A stretch of 36,047 bases of DNA from Stenotrophomonas sp. UBA7346 (GTDB lineage Bacteria > Pseudomonadota > Gammaproteobacteria > Xanthomonadales > Xanthomonadaceae): contig DKPB01000046.1 in assembly GCA_002471015.1 (NCBI GenBank), positions 1 to 36,047 of the forward strand, read 5' to 3'. A program made the position numbers and the translations under genes. Shown here in pieces: positions 6,535-15,093 of the stretch; position 1 is the first letter of the stretch, and each line of letters begins with the position of its first letter. A model generated the notes under the pieces. The model did not search any database, was not told the origin of the DNA, and saw only the letters and a list, made by a program, of their open reading frames with translations.

Positions 6535-9105
6535 CTAGACCATTGCCGCCGTGGGCAGGTGCTCGCGTACCCAGTCCGCCAGTGCCGGTGCCGGCAAGGC
6601 CGGGGTGAAGTGGAAGCCCTGTGCGATCTGGTAGCCCTGCGCGCCCAGCAGGCGCAGCTGCTCGGCGCTTTCCACGCCTTCGGCGACCACCTTCAGCTGC
6701 AGGCTCTGGCCGATATGGGCGATGGCCTGGGTGAGTGCGCTGGCAACCTCGTCGGCCTCGATGCCATGCACGAAGCTGCGGTCCAGTTTCAATTCGCTGA
6801 CCGGCAACTGGCGCAGATAGCTCAGGCTGGAATAACCGGTGCCGAAGTCATCCATCGACAGCCGTACACCCAGTGCATGCACCTGCCGCAGTACCTGCAG
6901 GGTAGTGGGGTCGCCATCGAGCAAGACGTCCTCGGTGATCTCCAGGGTCAGGTCCGACGCCTGCAGCGCCTGTTGGCGAAGGATCTGGGCGATGGTGTCG
7001 GGCAGCCCGGGGTTGTGGAAATTGGTCGGTGACAGATTGACCGATACCGACGGCACCTCCAGCCCGTCCATGCGCCAGCGGTGCAGCTGCTGGCAGGCCT
7101 CCTGCAGGGCCCACCGGCCCAGGTCGCCGATCAACCCGGCTTCTTCAGCCAAGGGGATGAAGCGGATCGGCGGCACGCTGCCCAGCCGCGGGTGATGCCA
7201 GCGCGCCAGTGCCTCCACGCTGTGCAGGCGGCCGTTCTGGATGTCGATCTGGGGCTGGTAGTGCAGCTGCAGCTGGCCCTGTTCCAGTGCCTCGCGCAGT
7301 GCGGCCTCCAGCGCCATGCGTTCCTGCGCGCACTCGTCCATCTCGCTGCTGTAGAAGCGCACCCGGTTGCGGCCGTTGTGCTTGGCCTGGTACATCGCCA
7401 CGTCGGCGTGGTGGAGCAGGGCATCCATGTTGTTGCCGTCGTGCGGGAACACGCTGATGCCGATGCTGGCCGAAGGCCGTATCTCCACCTCGCCCAGTTG
7501 CAGGGGCTGGCCCAGCATGCGCAGCAGGTGTTCGCTGCGTTCGCTGGCGGTGGCAACGTCGCAGGGGTTGAGCAGCACCACGAACTCGTCGCCGGACTGG
7601 CGGCCGACGATATCCATCGGCCCGGTTTCTTCCTGCAATCGGCGCGCCACCGTACGCAGCAGCTCATCGCCACCGGGGTGGCCGAAGGAGTCGTTGACCT
7701 GCTTGAAGCGGTCCAGGTCGATGAACAACACCGCCAGCCGCTGCCCGTTGTGGCTGGCGGCGGTGATCGCCTGGTCGGCCTGTGCGTGCAACAGGCTGCG
7801 GTTGGGCAGGCCGGTGAGGTCGTCGTAGAAGGCCAACCGGCGAATACGGTTGCGTGCTTCCTCGCGCTCCAGTGCAAGCGCGCACAGGTGCACGATCACT
7901 TCGACCAGACGCCGGTGGAAGCTGTCCGGCTCGTGCGGTTGCCGGTAATAGAAGGCAAAGGTGCCAAGCACGCGGCCGTCGTTGGACTTGATCGGGGTCG
8001 ACCAGCACGCTGCCAGGCCGTGCTGCAGCGCCAGTGCGCTGATGCCCTGCCAGTTGGGATCGGTGGCGATGTCACGGGCCACCACCATCTGGCCGGTGTA
8101 GGCGGCGGTGCCGCAGCTGCCGGTACGCGGGCCGACCGGCACGCCATCGACCAGGCGGTTGTAGCTTTCCGGCAGGCTGGGGGCGGCCAGCGTACGCAGT
8201 TTGCCCTCGTCCACACGCAACACCGAGCACAGTACCTGCGGGGCGATCTTCTCCACCTCGGTGCACATCATCTGCATCACTTCGACGGTAGGCACCTCGC
8301 GCACCATTGCGTCGAGCATCTTGTGCTGCAGTACCTCGTGCACCTTGGTACGGGTGATGTCCATCAGCACGATGACCAGGTTCACCAGCTTGCCGTAGTC
8401 ATCGAAAATGGGGTTGGTGCTCACCGAGCACCACAGGGGCTGCCCGTTCTTGCGGAACAGGCGCTCGTCGGCACGAATGGGCTGGCCGGCCTGCAGGCGC
8501 GCACGGTAGGCCTTGATCTGCTCCGGCTCATGGCGCCCGGGCGCCAGCAGGTTGGGCACGAACTGCCCGGCGGCTTCGCTGTCAAGGAAGCCGAACAGGC
8601 GGCGGAACCCCTTGTTGGCGTGCTCGATGCAACCGGCCGGGTCGGTGATCAACACCGCACTCTGGGTCTCGTCGAAGCCCAGCGAAAGCAGGCGCTCGCG
8701 GGCCTGCGCTTCGCGCCGGGCAGTGACATCGGTGATCAGCACCATGCGCAGGTCGCGGCCCTCGCTGGTCACCTGCGACAGGGTGGTGCTGATCCAGCAG
8801 GTGCTCCCGTCCTTGCGCACCAGTTGTATGTCGTGCGGGGTGGCGGCCAGTTCCTGCACGCGGTTGCTGGCGCCCGGGTAGTTGCGGGTGTCGTAACGCG
8901 CGCGCATGGCCTCGGGGGCCAGCATGCCCAGGTTGCGCCCCAATGCCTGCTCGCGCGGCCAGCCGGAGATCAGCTCCATGGCCCGGTTGAAGTACAGGAT
9001 GATGTTCTGGTCGTCGAACAGGATCACCCCGCTGCTGACCTGCTCCAGCGCAGCCGGGAAGAACCGCAGCACGTTCTCGGCTGGCAACAGCGGCTGCCGA
9101 TCCAT
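6535..9105 (-). CDS. PAS-PAS-GAF-GGDEF-EAL cyclic-di-GMP phosphodiesterase, DosP-like
   Basis: An 856-residue cytosolic sensor. PAS domains lie at about 14-130 and 142-252, a GAF domain at about 270-412, GGDEF at 425-585 and EAL at 598-850. The GGDEF signature is SGDEF (504-508) and the upstream RxxD inhibitory site lacks its Arg. The EAL domain keeps EAL (631-633), NLS (690-692), E722, DDFGTGYS (752-759), K773, E809 and Q829, so phosphodiesterase activity is likely. From memory the whole chain follows E. coli DosP, but at the aligned haem-ligand positions it has Tyr71 for His and Leu for Met, so it probably senses something else. The start at 9105 follows a GGAG; the 62 codons upstream in frame look non-coding. 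Confidence 0.93.
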   Translation of the reverse strand: MDRQPLLPAENVLRFFPAALEQVSSGVILFDDQNIILYFNRAMELISGWPREQALGRNLGMLAPEAMRARYDTRNYPGASNRVQELAATPHDIQLVRKDGSTCWISTTLSQVTSEGRDLRMVLITDVTARREAQARERLLSLGFDETQSAVLITDPAGCIEHANKGFRRLFGFLDSEAAGQFVPNLLAPGRHEPEQIKAYRARLQAGQPIRADERLFRKNGQPLWCSVSTNPIFDDYGKLVNLVIVLMDITRTKVHEVLQHKMLDAMVREVPTVEVMQMMCTEVEKIAPQVLCSVLRVDEGKLRTLAAPSLPESYNRLVDGVPVGPRTGSCGTAAYTGQMVVARDIATDPNWQGISALALQHGLAACWSTPIKSNDGRVLGTFAFYYRQPHEPDSFHRRLVEVIVHLCALALEREEARNRIRRLAFYDDLTGLPNRSLLHAQADQAITAASHNGQRLAVLFIDLDRFKQVNDSFGHPGGDELLRTVARRLQEETGPMDIVGRQSGDEFVVLLNPCDVATASERSEHLLRMLGQPLQLGEVEIRPSASIGISVFPHDGNNMDALLHHADVAMYQAKHNGRNRVRFYSSEMDECAQERMALEAALREALEQGQLQLHYQPQIDIQNGRLHSVEALARWHHPRLGSVPPIRFIPLAEEAGLIGDLGRWALQEACQQLHRWRMDGLEVPSVSVNLSPTNFHNPGLPDTIAQILRQQALQASDLTLEITEDVLLDGDPTTLQVLRQVHALGVRLSMDDFGTGYSSLSYLRQLPVSELKLDRSFVHGIEADEVASALTQAIAHIGQSLQLKVVAEGVESAEQLRLLGAQGYQIAQGFHFTPALPAPALADWVREHLPTAAMV

Positions 9106-9307
9106 TTCTCCGCTCCCCTGAACGTTGGATACCTGTTTTACACATTTCGCGGGCACGAAAGGTGTAAGAGCCCGGACATGCGCGCAGGAAACCCCCGTTC
9201 CTGCCCAAGACTGTGGACCAGTACACCTTTTGCCGGAGTATGCGCCCAAACTGGACCCGGATGGGGCGCGCTGGCGGAAGCCTGACCGCATCCGGTATCG
9301 TGAGCGG

Positions 9308-10099
9308 ATGACTTCCCCCCGACCCGCCCGCCAGGGCGGTGTGGCTCGCGTGTTCCGCTACCTGTACCGCGTCCCGCTGCTGCTGGTTCACATCGTCCTG
9401 TTCCTGCCCCTGACCCTGCTGCTGATGACGCCGCCGATGGGGCGCATGGGGGGTGCCGCCGATCCGCTGGAGCAACGTATCGTGCGCTGGTGGTCGGGCT
9501 GGCTGATGTGGATCTTCGGCTTCCGCCTGCAGCGCTATGGTCAACCCTTGCCGGGGGCGGTGCTGTTTGTCGCCAACCACGTGGGCTGGGTCGATATCTG
9601 CATGATCCACAGCCAGAAAATGGTGGGGTTCGTGGCCAAGCGCGAGATCGCCGGCTGGCCGCTGGTGGGCTGGCTGGCAACACGCGGCCATACCATTTAC
9701 CACCAGCGCGGCAACACCGAGTCGCTGGGCGGGGTGATGGACGAGATGGTCAAGCGCCTGCTCGAGCAGCGGCCGGTGGCGGTATTCCCGGAAGGACGCA
9801 CCCGTGGCGGGCACGAAGTGGGGCCGTTCCACGCGCGTATTTTCCAGGCCGCGGTCGAGGCCAACGTGCCGGTGCAGCCGGTCGCCCTGCGCTATGGCGT
9901 GCGTGGCGATGCGCAGACCATGGTGGCATTCGGGCCAGGCGAAAGCTTCTTCGGCAATTTCCTGCGGCTGCTGGGTGAGCCGGCGCGCCGCGCCGAGGTG
10001 CACTTCCTGGAGCCGATCGGCAGCCACGACCTGGAAGGACGCCGGCGCATCGCCGAGACCTCGCGTGCGCGCATCGTGGCGGTGATGGAAGGGCCGTGA
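9308..10099 (+). CDS. plsC: 1-acyl-sn-glycerol-3-phosphate acyltransferase, PlsC-like
   Basis: A 263-residue membrane-associated acyltransferase. A hydrophobic N-terminal helix (about 21-42, VPLLLVHIVLFLPLTLLLM) precedes the catalytic NHx4D motif NHVGWVD (90-96) and the substrate-binding FPEGRT motif near residue 160. These enzymes transfer an acyl chain to lysophosphatidic acid to make phosphatidic acid; some close relatives (OlsA) acylate lyso-ornithine lipid. The start MTSPRPARQ is the first ATG after a non-coding stretch, preceded by GTGAGCGG. The gene is divergent from the EAL-protein gene (202-bp gap) and is followed after 48 bp by a hydrolase gene. Confidence 0.9.
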   Translation: MTSPRPARQGGVARVFRYLYRVPLLLVHIVLFLPLTLLLMTPPMGRMGGAADPLEQRIVRWWSGWLMWIFGFRLQRYGQPLPGAVLFVANHVGWVDICMIHSQKMVGFVAKREIAGWPLVGWLATRGHTIYHQRGNTESLGGVMDEMVKRLLEQRPVAVFPEGRTRGGHEVGPFHARIFQAAVEANVPVQPVALRYGVRGDAQTMVAFGPGESFFGNFLRLLGEPARRAEVHFLEPIGSHDLEGRRRIAETSRARIVAVMEGP

Positions 10100-10147
10100 G
10101 GCGATGCCGTCGCTGCATGCCACCGTTGTTTGGATCCCGTCGACGGC

Positions 10148-11146
10148 ATGGCCATGCTGATTGCCGCCGAGTACCAACCGCCGCGCTGGCTGCGCAGTCC
10201 GCACCTGCAATCGATGCTGGCCTCCAGCCGGGTACGCCTGCGCCGCGGTGAACAGCTGCTGGCGCGCAGCGGCGCGTTGACCCGCGAACTGATCCTGGAC
10301 GGCGGCGACGGTGTGCGTCTGCAGGCCTGGCACAGCCAGGTGCCGGGCAGCACGCCGCAGGGGTTGGCACTGTTGCTGCACGGCTGGGAAGGCAGTGCCG
10401 AGTCCAGCTACATGCGCATGACCGCCGCGCGCATGCTGGAGCGCGGGTTCGCGGTGGTGCGGCTGAACTTCCGCGACCATGGCAATACCCACCATCTCAA
10501 TCCCGGCATCTTCCACTCCTGCCGCATCGGGGAAGTGGTCAACGCTGCCGCCGATGTCGCCCGCCGTTTCCCCGGCCTGCCGATGGTTGCCGCCGGTTAC
10601 TCGCTGGGGGGCAACTTCGTGCTGCGGCTGGCGTTGCACGCACCGGCGGCCGGGGTGCCGCTGCAGCACGTGGCCTCGGTCTGCCCGGTGCTGGACCCGG
10701 CCATCACCATGGACAGCATCGAGCGCGGGCCGGTTATGTACGACTGGTATTTCCGCCGCAAGTGGACCGGCTCGCTGCGCCGTAAGCGTGCACTGTTCCC
10801 GGAGCTGGCCGACTGCGACGACAGCGTGCTGAAGCTGGATATCCGCGCGCTCACCGATTGGCTGGTACAGCGGCATACCGATTTCAACACCCTGCAGGAT
10901 TACTTCGACGGCTATTCGATCGCCGGCACCAAGCTGGCCGCATTGCAGGTGCCGGCCGACATCCTGATGGCAGCCGACGACCCGGTGATCCCGTTCACCA
11001 CCTTCCACGATTGGCAGCTGCCGGCCCATGCCAGCCTGCAGATCGCGCGCTGGGGGGGGCACTGCGGCTTCATTGAAAACCTGCGCGGTGATGGTTTCTC
11101 CGAGCGCTGGGTAGCGCAGCAGCTGGCGGCGGCTGTCGCCGGCTGA
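10148..11146 (+). CDS. YheT-family alpha/beta hydrolase
   Basis: A 332-residue hydrolase of the YheT/embryogenesis-associated EMB8 family. The N-terminal YQPPRWLRSPHLQSM matches the family's HLQT entry motif. The triad can be seen: Ser152 in GYSLGGNF, Asp278 in ADDPVIP and His305 in GGHCGF. The physiological ester is unknown for this family. No strong Shine-Dalgarno decides the start; ATG codons at 10148 and 10154 and a TTG at 10130 are all in frame, and I prefer 10148. It is probably co-transcribed with plsC. Confidence 0.88.
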   Translation: MAMLIAAEYQPPRWLRSPHLQSMLASSRVRLRRGEQLLARSGALTRELILDGGDGVRLQAWHSQVPGSTPQGLALLLHGWEGSAESSYMRMTAARMLERGFAVVRLNFRDHGNTHHLNPGIFHSCRIGEVVNAAADVARRFPGLPMVAAGYSLGGNFVLRLALHAPAAGVPLQHVASVCPVLDPAITMDSIERGPVMYDWYFRRKWTGSLRRKRALFPELADCDDSVLKLDIRALTDWLVQRHTDFNTLQDYFDGYSIAGTKLAALQVPADILMAADDPVIPFTTFHDWQLPAHASLQIARWGGHCGFIENLRGDGFSERWVAQQLAAAVAG

Positions 11147-11152
11147 ACCGTG

Positions 11153-11176
11153 GCGGGCGGCCGCGCCCGCTACAAT
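11153..11176 (+). promoter_or_regulatory. Hairpin and possible -10 box before the TPR gene
   Basis: A 6-bp stem (GCGGGC with GCCCGC, 11153-11170) is followed directly by TACAAT (11171-11176), a good -10 hexamer 29 bp before the next ATG. No convincing -35 hexamer sits 16-18 bp upstream, where the hairpin lies. The hairpin may instead end the hydrolase transcript, although the T-run comes a few bases later. Confidence 0.35.
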
Positions 11177-11204
11177 GCGTTTTTTGCGCTGACGCTGGAC
11201 CGCC

Positions 11205-13187
11205 ATGCAAGACACCATCATTGAAGCCCTGCGCCGCAACGCGGCCGATGAGGCCGTGACCCTGGCCCGTGATTGGGTCGCCGCCGAGCCGCAGCAGGCC
11301 CAAGCCCACCGCTGGCTGGCATTGGCGCTGCAGCAGCAGGGCCAGCTGGAAGCCGCGCAGGCGGCGCTGGCCCAGGCCCTGTCGCTGGCACCGGACGATG
11401 CCGCCCTGCACCTGCAGCACGCCGGCCTGCTGCTGGCCCAACGCCAGATCGGCGCGGCCGGGCAGGCGCTGGAGCGTTCCACCACCCTGAACCCCAACGA
11501 ATTCTCCGCCTACGTCATGCAGTCGCACCTGGCACTTGGCCGCGACGACGTGGATGAAGCCGAGCGCCTGCTGCGCCTTGCCGAGCGCGTGGATCCGGAC
11601 AGCCCCGAGCTGGGCGCGCTGCAGGGCATGGTGGCATTGCGCCGGGGGGACGCAGATCGCGCCCTGGCCGTTCTGTCGGCTACCGCCGCGCAGCTGCCCA
11701 ACGACCCGCGCGTGCTGTACGCGCTGGGTTTTGCGTACCTGGGCAAGGACATGGTGGCGTTCGCCGAACAGGCGTTCCGCCGCGTGCTGGAGCTGAGCCC
11801 GGACAATCATTCCCTGCGCGGCCTGCTGGTGCAGCTGGCCCTGCGCCAAAGCCACCTGGACCGTGCCGCGGAAGTGCTGCGCGAAGTCCTGGCGACGCCG
11901 CAGGGCAACACCGCCGGCATGCGCAGGCTGGCCGCCGAGCTGGAGCTGGCCGCGGGCCAGCCGCAGCAGGCGCTGGACTACCTGCACCCGCTGCTGGCCG
12001 AACTGCCCGGCGAGCGCGCGGTGCTGCAGATGATGCTGGTGGCCTGGCAGCGGTTGGGCCGTGACGAGGAAGCGCGGACCACGCTGGAAGCGGTGCTGCA
12101 GGAGCACACCCAGCTGCATGACCTGTGGCTGGCCCGCCTGGCCATTGCCCAGGTGGGCAGCGAGGAAGCGGTGGAAGTGGTGGAACGCTGGCTGGCGGCA
12201 ATGCCGGAGCACGTTCCTGCGTTGGAAGCGCGCATGAGCCTGCACGACATGAACCAGCAGCACGATGAAGCCGAAGCACTGGCGCGGCGCATCGTAGCGC
12301 TGGAGCCGGGTCGGCTCAGCGGCGAGCAGCGCATTGTCGAGGCGCTGCTGGTGCGCGAACCGGCCGCGGCGGTGGCGCACATCCAGGCGCTGCTGGAACA
12401 GGCCCCGGAACCGGCACGCATCTCCCTGCGCACCTGGCTGGGTGCCACCCAGGACCGTGCCAATGACCCGGCAGGTGCGGTGGACACCTGGCTGCGCGTG
12501 CACAGTGAGCTGGCACCCAGTCGCCTGCCGCTGCCGCAGCAGGCCAAGGCACCGGCGGAGTGGCCGGCAATGGGCGAGGTGGCCGACAGTACCGTCATGC
12601 GTCCCATGTTTCTGTGGGGAGCGCCAGGTTCGGGGGTGGAGCGCGTCGCCACGGTGATGGGAGCCGGTAGCCGCGTGCTGCGGGGCGACCGCTTTGGCCC
12701 GACCCCGCCCACCGACGCTTTCCAGAATTTCCTGACCCTGCAGCGCCTTGCAACCGACGTGCTCAGCCCTGAGCAGTTGGTACAGCAGTGGCGCGAGCAG
12801 CTGCCCGAAGGTCGCATGGTCGTGGCGGTGCGTGATCCGCGCGACATGCTGATCGAGTGGCTGGCGCTGGGCTCGCCGGCACCGCTGGCACTGACCTCCT
12901 CGATGGATGCGGCGCAATGGCTGGCGCGTTCGATGGAGCAGGTGATCGAACTGCACGACAAGGACCTGTACCCGCACCTGATCCTGCGTACCGATGACGC
13001 GGTCAACGATCCAGCAGCAATGGGTGCACTGATGGAGCAGGCGTTCGGCCTGCGCTTCCCGCCGGTGCGCAGCCTTGGCCCGCGTACCATCGAAGCGGGG
13101 CATTGGCGCAGGTACGCCAAGGTGTTGTCAGCCGAGTTCCTGTATCTCACCCCGGTCGCAGTGCGGCTGGGCTACCCCGAAGTCTGA
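11205..13187 (+). CDS. TPR protein with degenerate sulfotransferase-like domain
   Basis: A 660-residue protein. Residues 1 to about 450 are tandem tetratricopeptide-like helical pairs (repeated patterns such as WLALALQQQGQLEAA and ALGFAYLGKDMVAFAEQAF). Residues about 465-660 align by eye to the sulfotransferase domain found behind TPRs in many proteobacteria. The 5'-phosphosulfate loop, usually GxPRSGTT, reads GAPGSGVE, losing the Arg and the Thr pair. The 3'-phosphate region keeps RDPRD, but the usual following Ser is absent. It therefore looks like a scaffold that has lost PAPS chemistry, or a divergent enzyme. There is no signal peptide. The PEBP gene follows 14 bp later. Confidence 0.82.
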   Translation: MQDTIIEALRRNAADEAVTLARDWVAAEPQQAQAHRWLALALQQQGQLEAAQAALAQALSLAPDDAALHLQHAGLLLAQRQIGAAGQALERSTTLNPNEFSAYVMQSHLALGRDDVDEAERLLRLAERVDPDSPELGALQGMVALRRGDADRALAVLSATAAQLPNDPRVLYALGFAYLGKDMVAFAEQAFRRVLELSPDNHSLRGLLVQLALRQSHLDRAAEVLREVLATPQGNTAGMRRLAAELELAAGQPQQALDYLHPLLAELPGERAVLQMMLVAWQRLGRDEEARTTLEAVLQEHTQLHDLWLARLAIAQVGSEEAVEVVERWLAAMPEHVPALEARMSLHDMNQQHDEAEALARRIVALEPGRLSGEQRIVEALLVREPAAAVAHIQALLEQAPEPARISLRTWLGATQDRANDPAGAVDTWLRVHSELAPSRLPLPQQAKAPAEWPAMGEVADSTVMRPMFLWGAPGSGVERVATVMGAGSRVLRGDRFGPTPPTDAFQNFLTLQRLATDVLSPEQLVQQWREQLPEGRMVVAVRDPRDMLIEWLALGSPAPLALTSSMDAAQWLARSMEQVIELHDKDLYPHLILRTDDAVNDPAAMGALMEQAFGLRFPPVRSLGPRTIEAGHWRRYAKVLSAEFLYLTPVAVRLGYPEV

Positions 13188-13201
13188 TCCCAGGAGACCC
13201 G

Positions 13202-13813
13202 ATGAAACTGGACAGCCAGAGTTTCAGCAACGCCCAGCCCATTCCGGCCGAGTTTGCCGCGGGCCAGGCCGACGGCTTTGCCGGCAACCGTAATCCGCAG
13301 CTGGCATGGACGGATGTGCCGGCGGGTACGCGTTCGTTCGCACTGATCTGCGTGGACCCGGATGTGCCGACAGTGGCCGAGCTGGTGGGTCGCGACGACG
13401 TCAGCATCCCGCTGGACCAGCCGCGCACCGACTTCGTGCATTGGGTGATGGTGGATGTTCCCGCCGAGCTGCGTGAGATTGCTGCCGGCAGCTGCAGCGA
13501 CGGCTTCACCGCGCACGGCAAGGCGCAACCGGCCGGCCCGGCCGGTGCACGCCAGGGCATCAACGATTACACCGGCTGGTTTGCCGGCAATGCGCAGATG
13601 AGCGGCACGTATTACGGCTATGACGGCCCGTACCCGCCCTTCAACGACGAGCGCGTGCACCGCTATTTCTTCCGCCTCTTCGCGCTGGATGTGGAGCGGT
13701 TGCCGGTTGAGGGTGCGTTCACCGCTGCTGATGTGCACCGCGCGATGCAGGGCCATGTGCTGGCCGAAGCAGCGGTGCATGGCACGTACACGTTGAACAA
13801 AGCGCTGGCTTGA
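13202..13813 (+). CDS. PEBP-family protein, YbhB/YbcL-like
   Basis: A 203-residue phosphatidylethanolamine-binding-protein fold of the bacterial YbhB/YbcL branch. The ligand-pocket signatures are NRNPQLAWTDVP, ALICVDPDVP, DFVHWVMVDVP and the late YDGPYPPFNDERVHRYFFRLFALD. There is no signal peptide. Bacterial members have no settled function, although some affect kinase or dehydrogenase activity. The start follows a CAGGAGA Shine-Dalgarno and lies 14 bp after the TPR gene, so the two are probably co-transcribed. A repeat cluster begins 7 bp after the stop codon. Confidence 0.9.
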   Translation: MKLDSQSFSNAQPIPAEFAAGQADGFAGNRNPQLAWTDVPAGTRSFALICVDPDVPTVAELVGRDDVSIPLDQPRTDFVHWVMVDVPAELREIAAGSCSDGFTAHGKAQPAGPAGARQGINDYTGWFAGNAQMSGTYYGYDGPYPPFNDERVHRYFFRLFALDVERLPVEGAFTAADVHRAMQGHVLAEAAVHGTYTLNKALA

Positions 13814-13820
13814 CCATGGA

Positions 13821-13987
13821 GTGCCGAGCCATGCTCGGCAAGAGGCCTTACCAGCAATGCCAAGGTAGTGCCGAGCCATGCTCGGCAAGAGGCCTTACAA
13901 GCAATGCCAATGTAGTGCCGAGCCATGCTCGGCAAGGGGCCTTACAAGCAATGCCAATGTAGTGCCGAGCCATGCTCGGCAAGAGGC
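13821..13987. repeat. 47-bp direct tandem repeats, each with one SMAG palindrome
   Basis: Copies begin at 13821, 13868, 13915 and 13962, exactly 47 bp apart; the fourth is cut short. Each holds the palindrome TGCCGAGCCATGCTCGGCA and a nearly identical linker (AGAGGCCTTACAAGCAATGC). Unlike the array at 5852, the palindromes all point the same way. Identical linkers exclude a CRISPR array. Confidence 0.92.
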
Positions 13988-13990
13988 AGG

Positions 13991-14147
13991 AGCAACCCCT
14001 CCCCAACCCTCCCCTCCGCCTTCGGCGCAAGGGAGGGGGTGTAGTGCCGAGCCATGCTCGGCAGAGGCTTTCCCGGTAATGCCCCAGCCGAGCATGGCTC
14101 GGCTCTACAGATGAAGCTTTCCCAGCCGAGGATGGGGGGGCTCTACA
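13991..14147. repeat. GC-rich inverted repeat, SMAG dimer and SMAG relic
   Basis: This continues the 387-bp gene-free gap. Positions 13991-14040 hold a C-rich/G-rich hairpin element of the same family seen three times at 24925-25208. Positions 14041-14109 hold a 69-bp inverted SMAG dimer, the same length and plan as those at 5852 and 27566. Positions about 14123-14146 (AGCCGAGGATGGGGGGGCTC) look like a mutated SMAG half. No coding sequence is supported. Confidence 0.85.
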
Positions 14148-14150
14148 AAA

Positions 14151-14180
14151 CAGAAAGGGCGCCGCAAGGCGCCCTTTCTG
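14151..14180 (-). terminator. Rho-independent terminator of the META-domain gene
   Basis: A 13-bp stem (CAGAAAGGGCGCC with GGCGCCCTTTCTG) with a 4-nt loop lies 20 bp past the stop codon. On the minus strand it is followed by TTTT. It may also serve the plus strand, where the flanking sequence is less T-rich. Confidence 0.85.
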
Positions 14181-14200
14181 TCTGCGAAAGCCCTGCGGGC

Positions 14201-15010
14201 TTACTTCACCATTTCCGAACCTACCACCATGTCCAGCACATAGGCCTGCGACGGGGCGTCGGCCGGCGGATTCTTGATCTGGAAGCGCTTCAGGCGCAGC
14301 ACGTTGCGCACGCCCGGTTCGTGCTTGTAGCCCTCGATGTTGCCGTAGAAATTTTCGTAGGCACCGCGCTTGCCCTGTTCCAGGCCCTGTTCGTTGTACT
14401 TCACCTCACGCACCTGCAGGCAGGTGGCGTCCTTCATCAGCGGGTGCGGGCAGGGCTTGGTCTGTGCGTCCACTTCCATGAACACGGTCTCGCCTTCGCC
14501 GCCATATCGGGTCTCGGCGGTCGGCTCGGCGCGGAAGCTCAGCACGTCGCCATTGGCGGCGACCAGGGTCAGCGCCGAGGCATCCAGCGAACGCACCGTC
14601 AGCTTGCTCTGCAGGCGCTCGCCGATCAGCCGCTCCACGTCCATCAGGTTGCCTGCGCAGGCCATGTTGGTGGACATCATGCCGCCCAGGCTCAGGCTGT
14701 CGCCTTCCAGGGTGTAGCTGCCGCCCATGCGGTTGCAGGCATTGCTGACCGACAGGCGGCCGTCCTTGAAGTCCAGGGTGACGGGCTTGTCCGGGTTCAC
14801 CAGCAGGCCGTCGATGCGCTTGCCGGCAGCGTCCACGGCGTTCTCCAGCAGCCAGTGGTTGGCGGTCAGCTGGGCAGCATCGAGGCTGCTGGCCGCAGTG
14901 GCGGGAGCAGCGGCCGGGGCCGGGGTGCTGTCGCTGTCCTTGGCGGCCGGCGGGTTGCTGCAGGCGGTCATCAGGGCAAACGGCAGGGCCAGGAGGAGGA
15001 TGCGCTTCAT
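14201..15010 (-). CDS. META-domain (HslJ-like) lipoprotein with DUF4377-type C-terminus
   Basis: A 269-residue lipoprotein with lipobox FALMTAC at 11-17 and a Pro/Ala-rich linker to about residue 42. Residues about 45-165 form a META/HslJ domain (LTANHWLLENAVDAAG, CNRMGGSYTLEGDSL, MACAGNLMDVERL). The C-terminal part (VFMEVDAQTKPCPHPLMKDATCLQVREV) resembles the DUF4377 domain often fused to META. HslJ-type proteins are linked to heat and novobiocin resistance in E. coli; here an outer-membrane or periplasmic role is inferred. The start has AGGAG 7 bp upstream. It lies 83 bp after uppP on the same strand. Confidence 0.88.
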   Translation of the reverse strand: MKRILLLALPFALMTACSNPPAAKDSDSTPAPAAAPATAASSLDAAQLTANHWLLENAVDAAGKRIDGLLVNPDKPVTLDFKDGRLSVSNACNRMGGSYTLEGDSLSLGGMMSTNMACAGNLMDVERLIGERLQSKLTVRSLDASALTLVAANGDVLSFRAEPTAETRYGGEGETVFMEVDAQTKPCPHPLMKDATCLQVREVKYNEQGLEQGKRGAYENFYGNIEGYKHEPGVRNVLRLKRFQIKNPPADAPSQAYVLDMVVGSEMVK

Positions 15011-15093
15011 GTGGAACTCCTTGCGAGAGTGAAAAGGTTCGGGGCGATAAACGGTCCGCAGGCGGAACCGGGGTCAATACCGTCGTGTCGCAT

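Noticed and set aside
5849..6608. Several short open frames encoding similar peptides across the SMAG array
   Set aside because: They arise from the repeated DNA, appear on both strands and lack ribosome sites.
7081..9285. A 734-codon open frame on the plus strand
   Set aside because: It is the antisense of the PAS-GGDEF-EAL gene, whose motifs are intact.
8582..11497. A 971-codon open frame on the minus strand
   Set aside because: It runs antisense to plsC and the YheT gene and overlaps the EAL gene in another frame; its composition is typical of GC-rich shadow frames.
11070..13103. A 677-codon open frame antisense to the TPR gene
   Set aside because: It is His/Gln/Arg-rich, as expected for the complement of a GC-rich coding strand.
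13821..13987. A 47-bp periodic repeat resembling a short CRISPR
   Set aside because: The 24-28 bp between palindromes are nearly identical from copy to copy, so these are tandem repeats.
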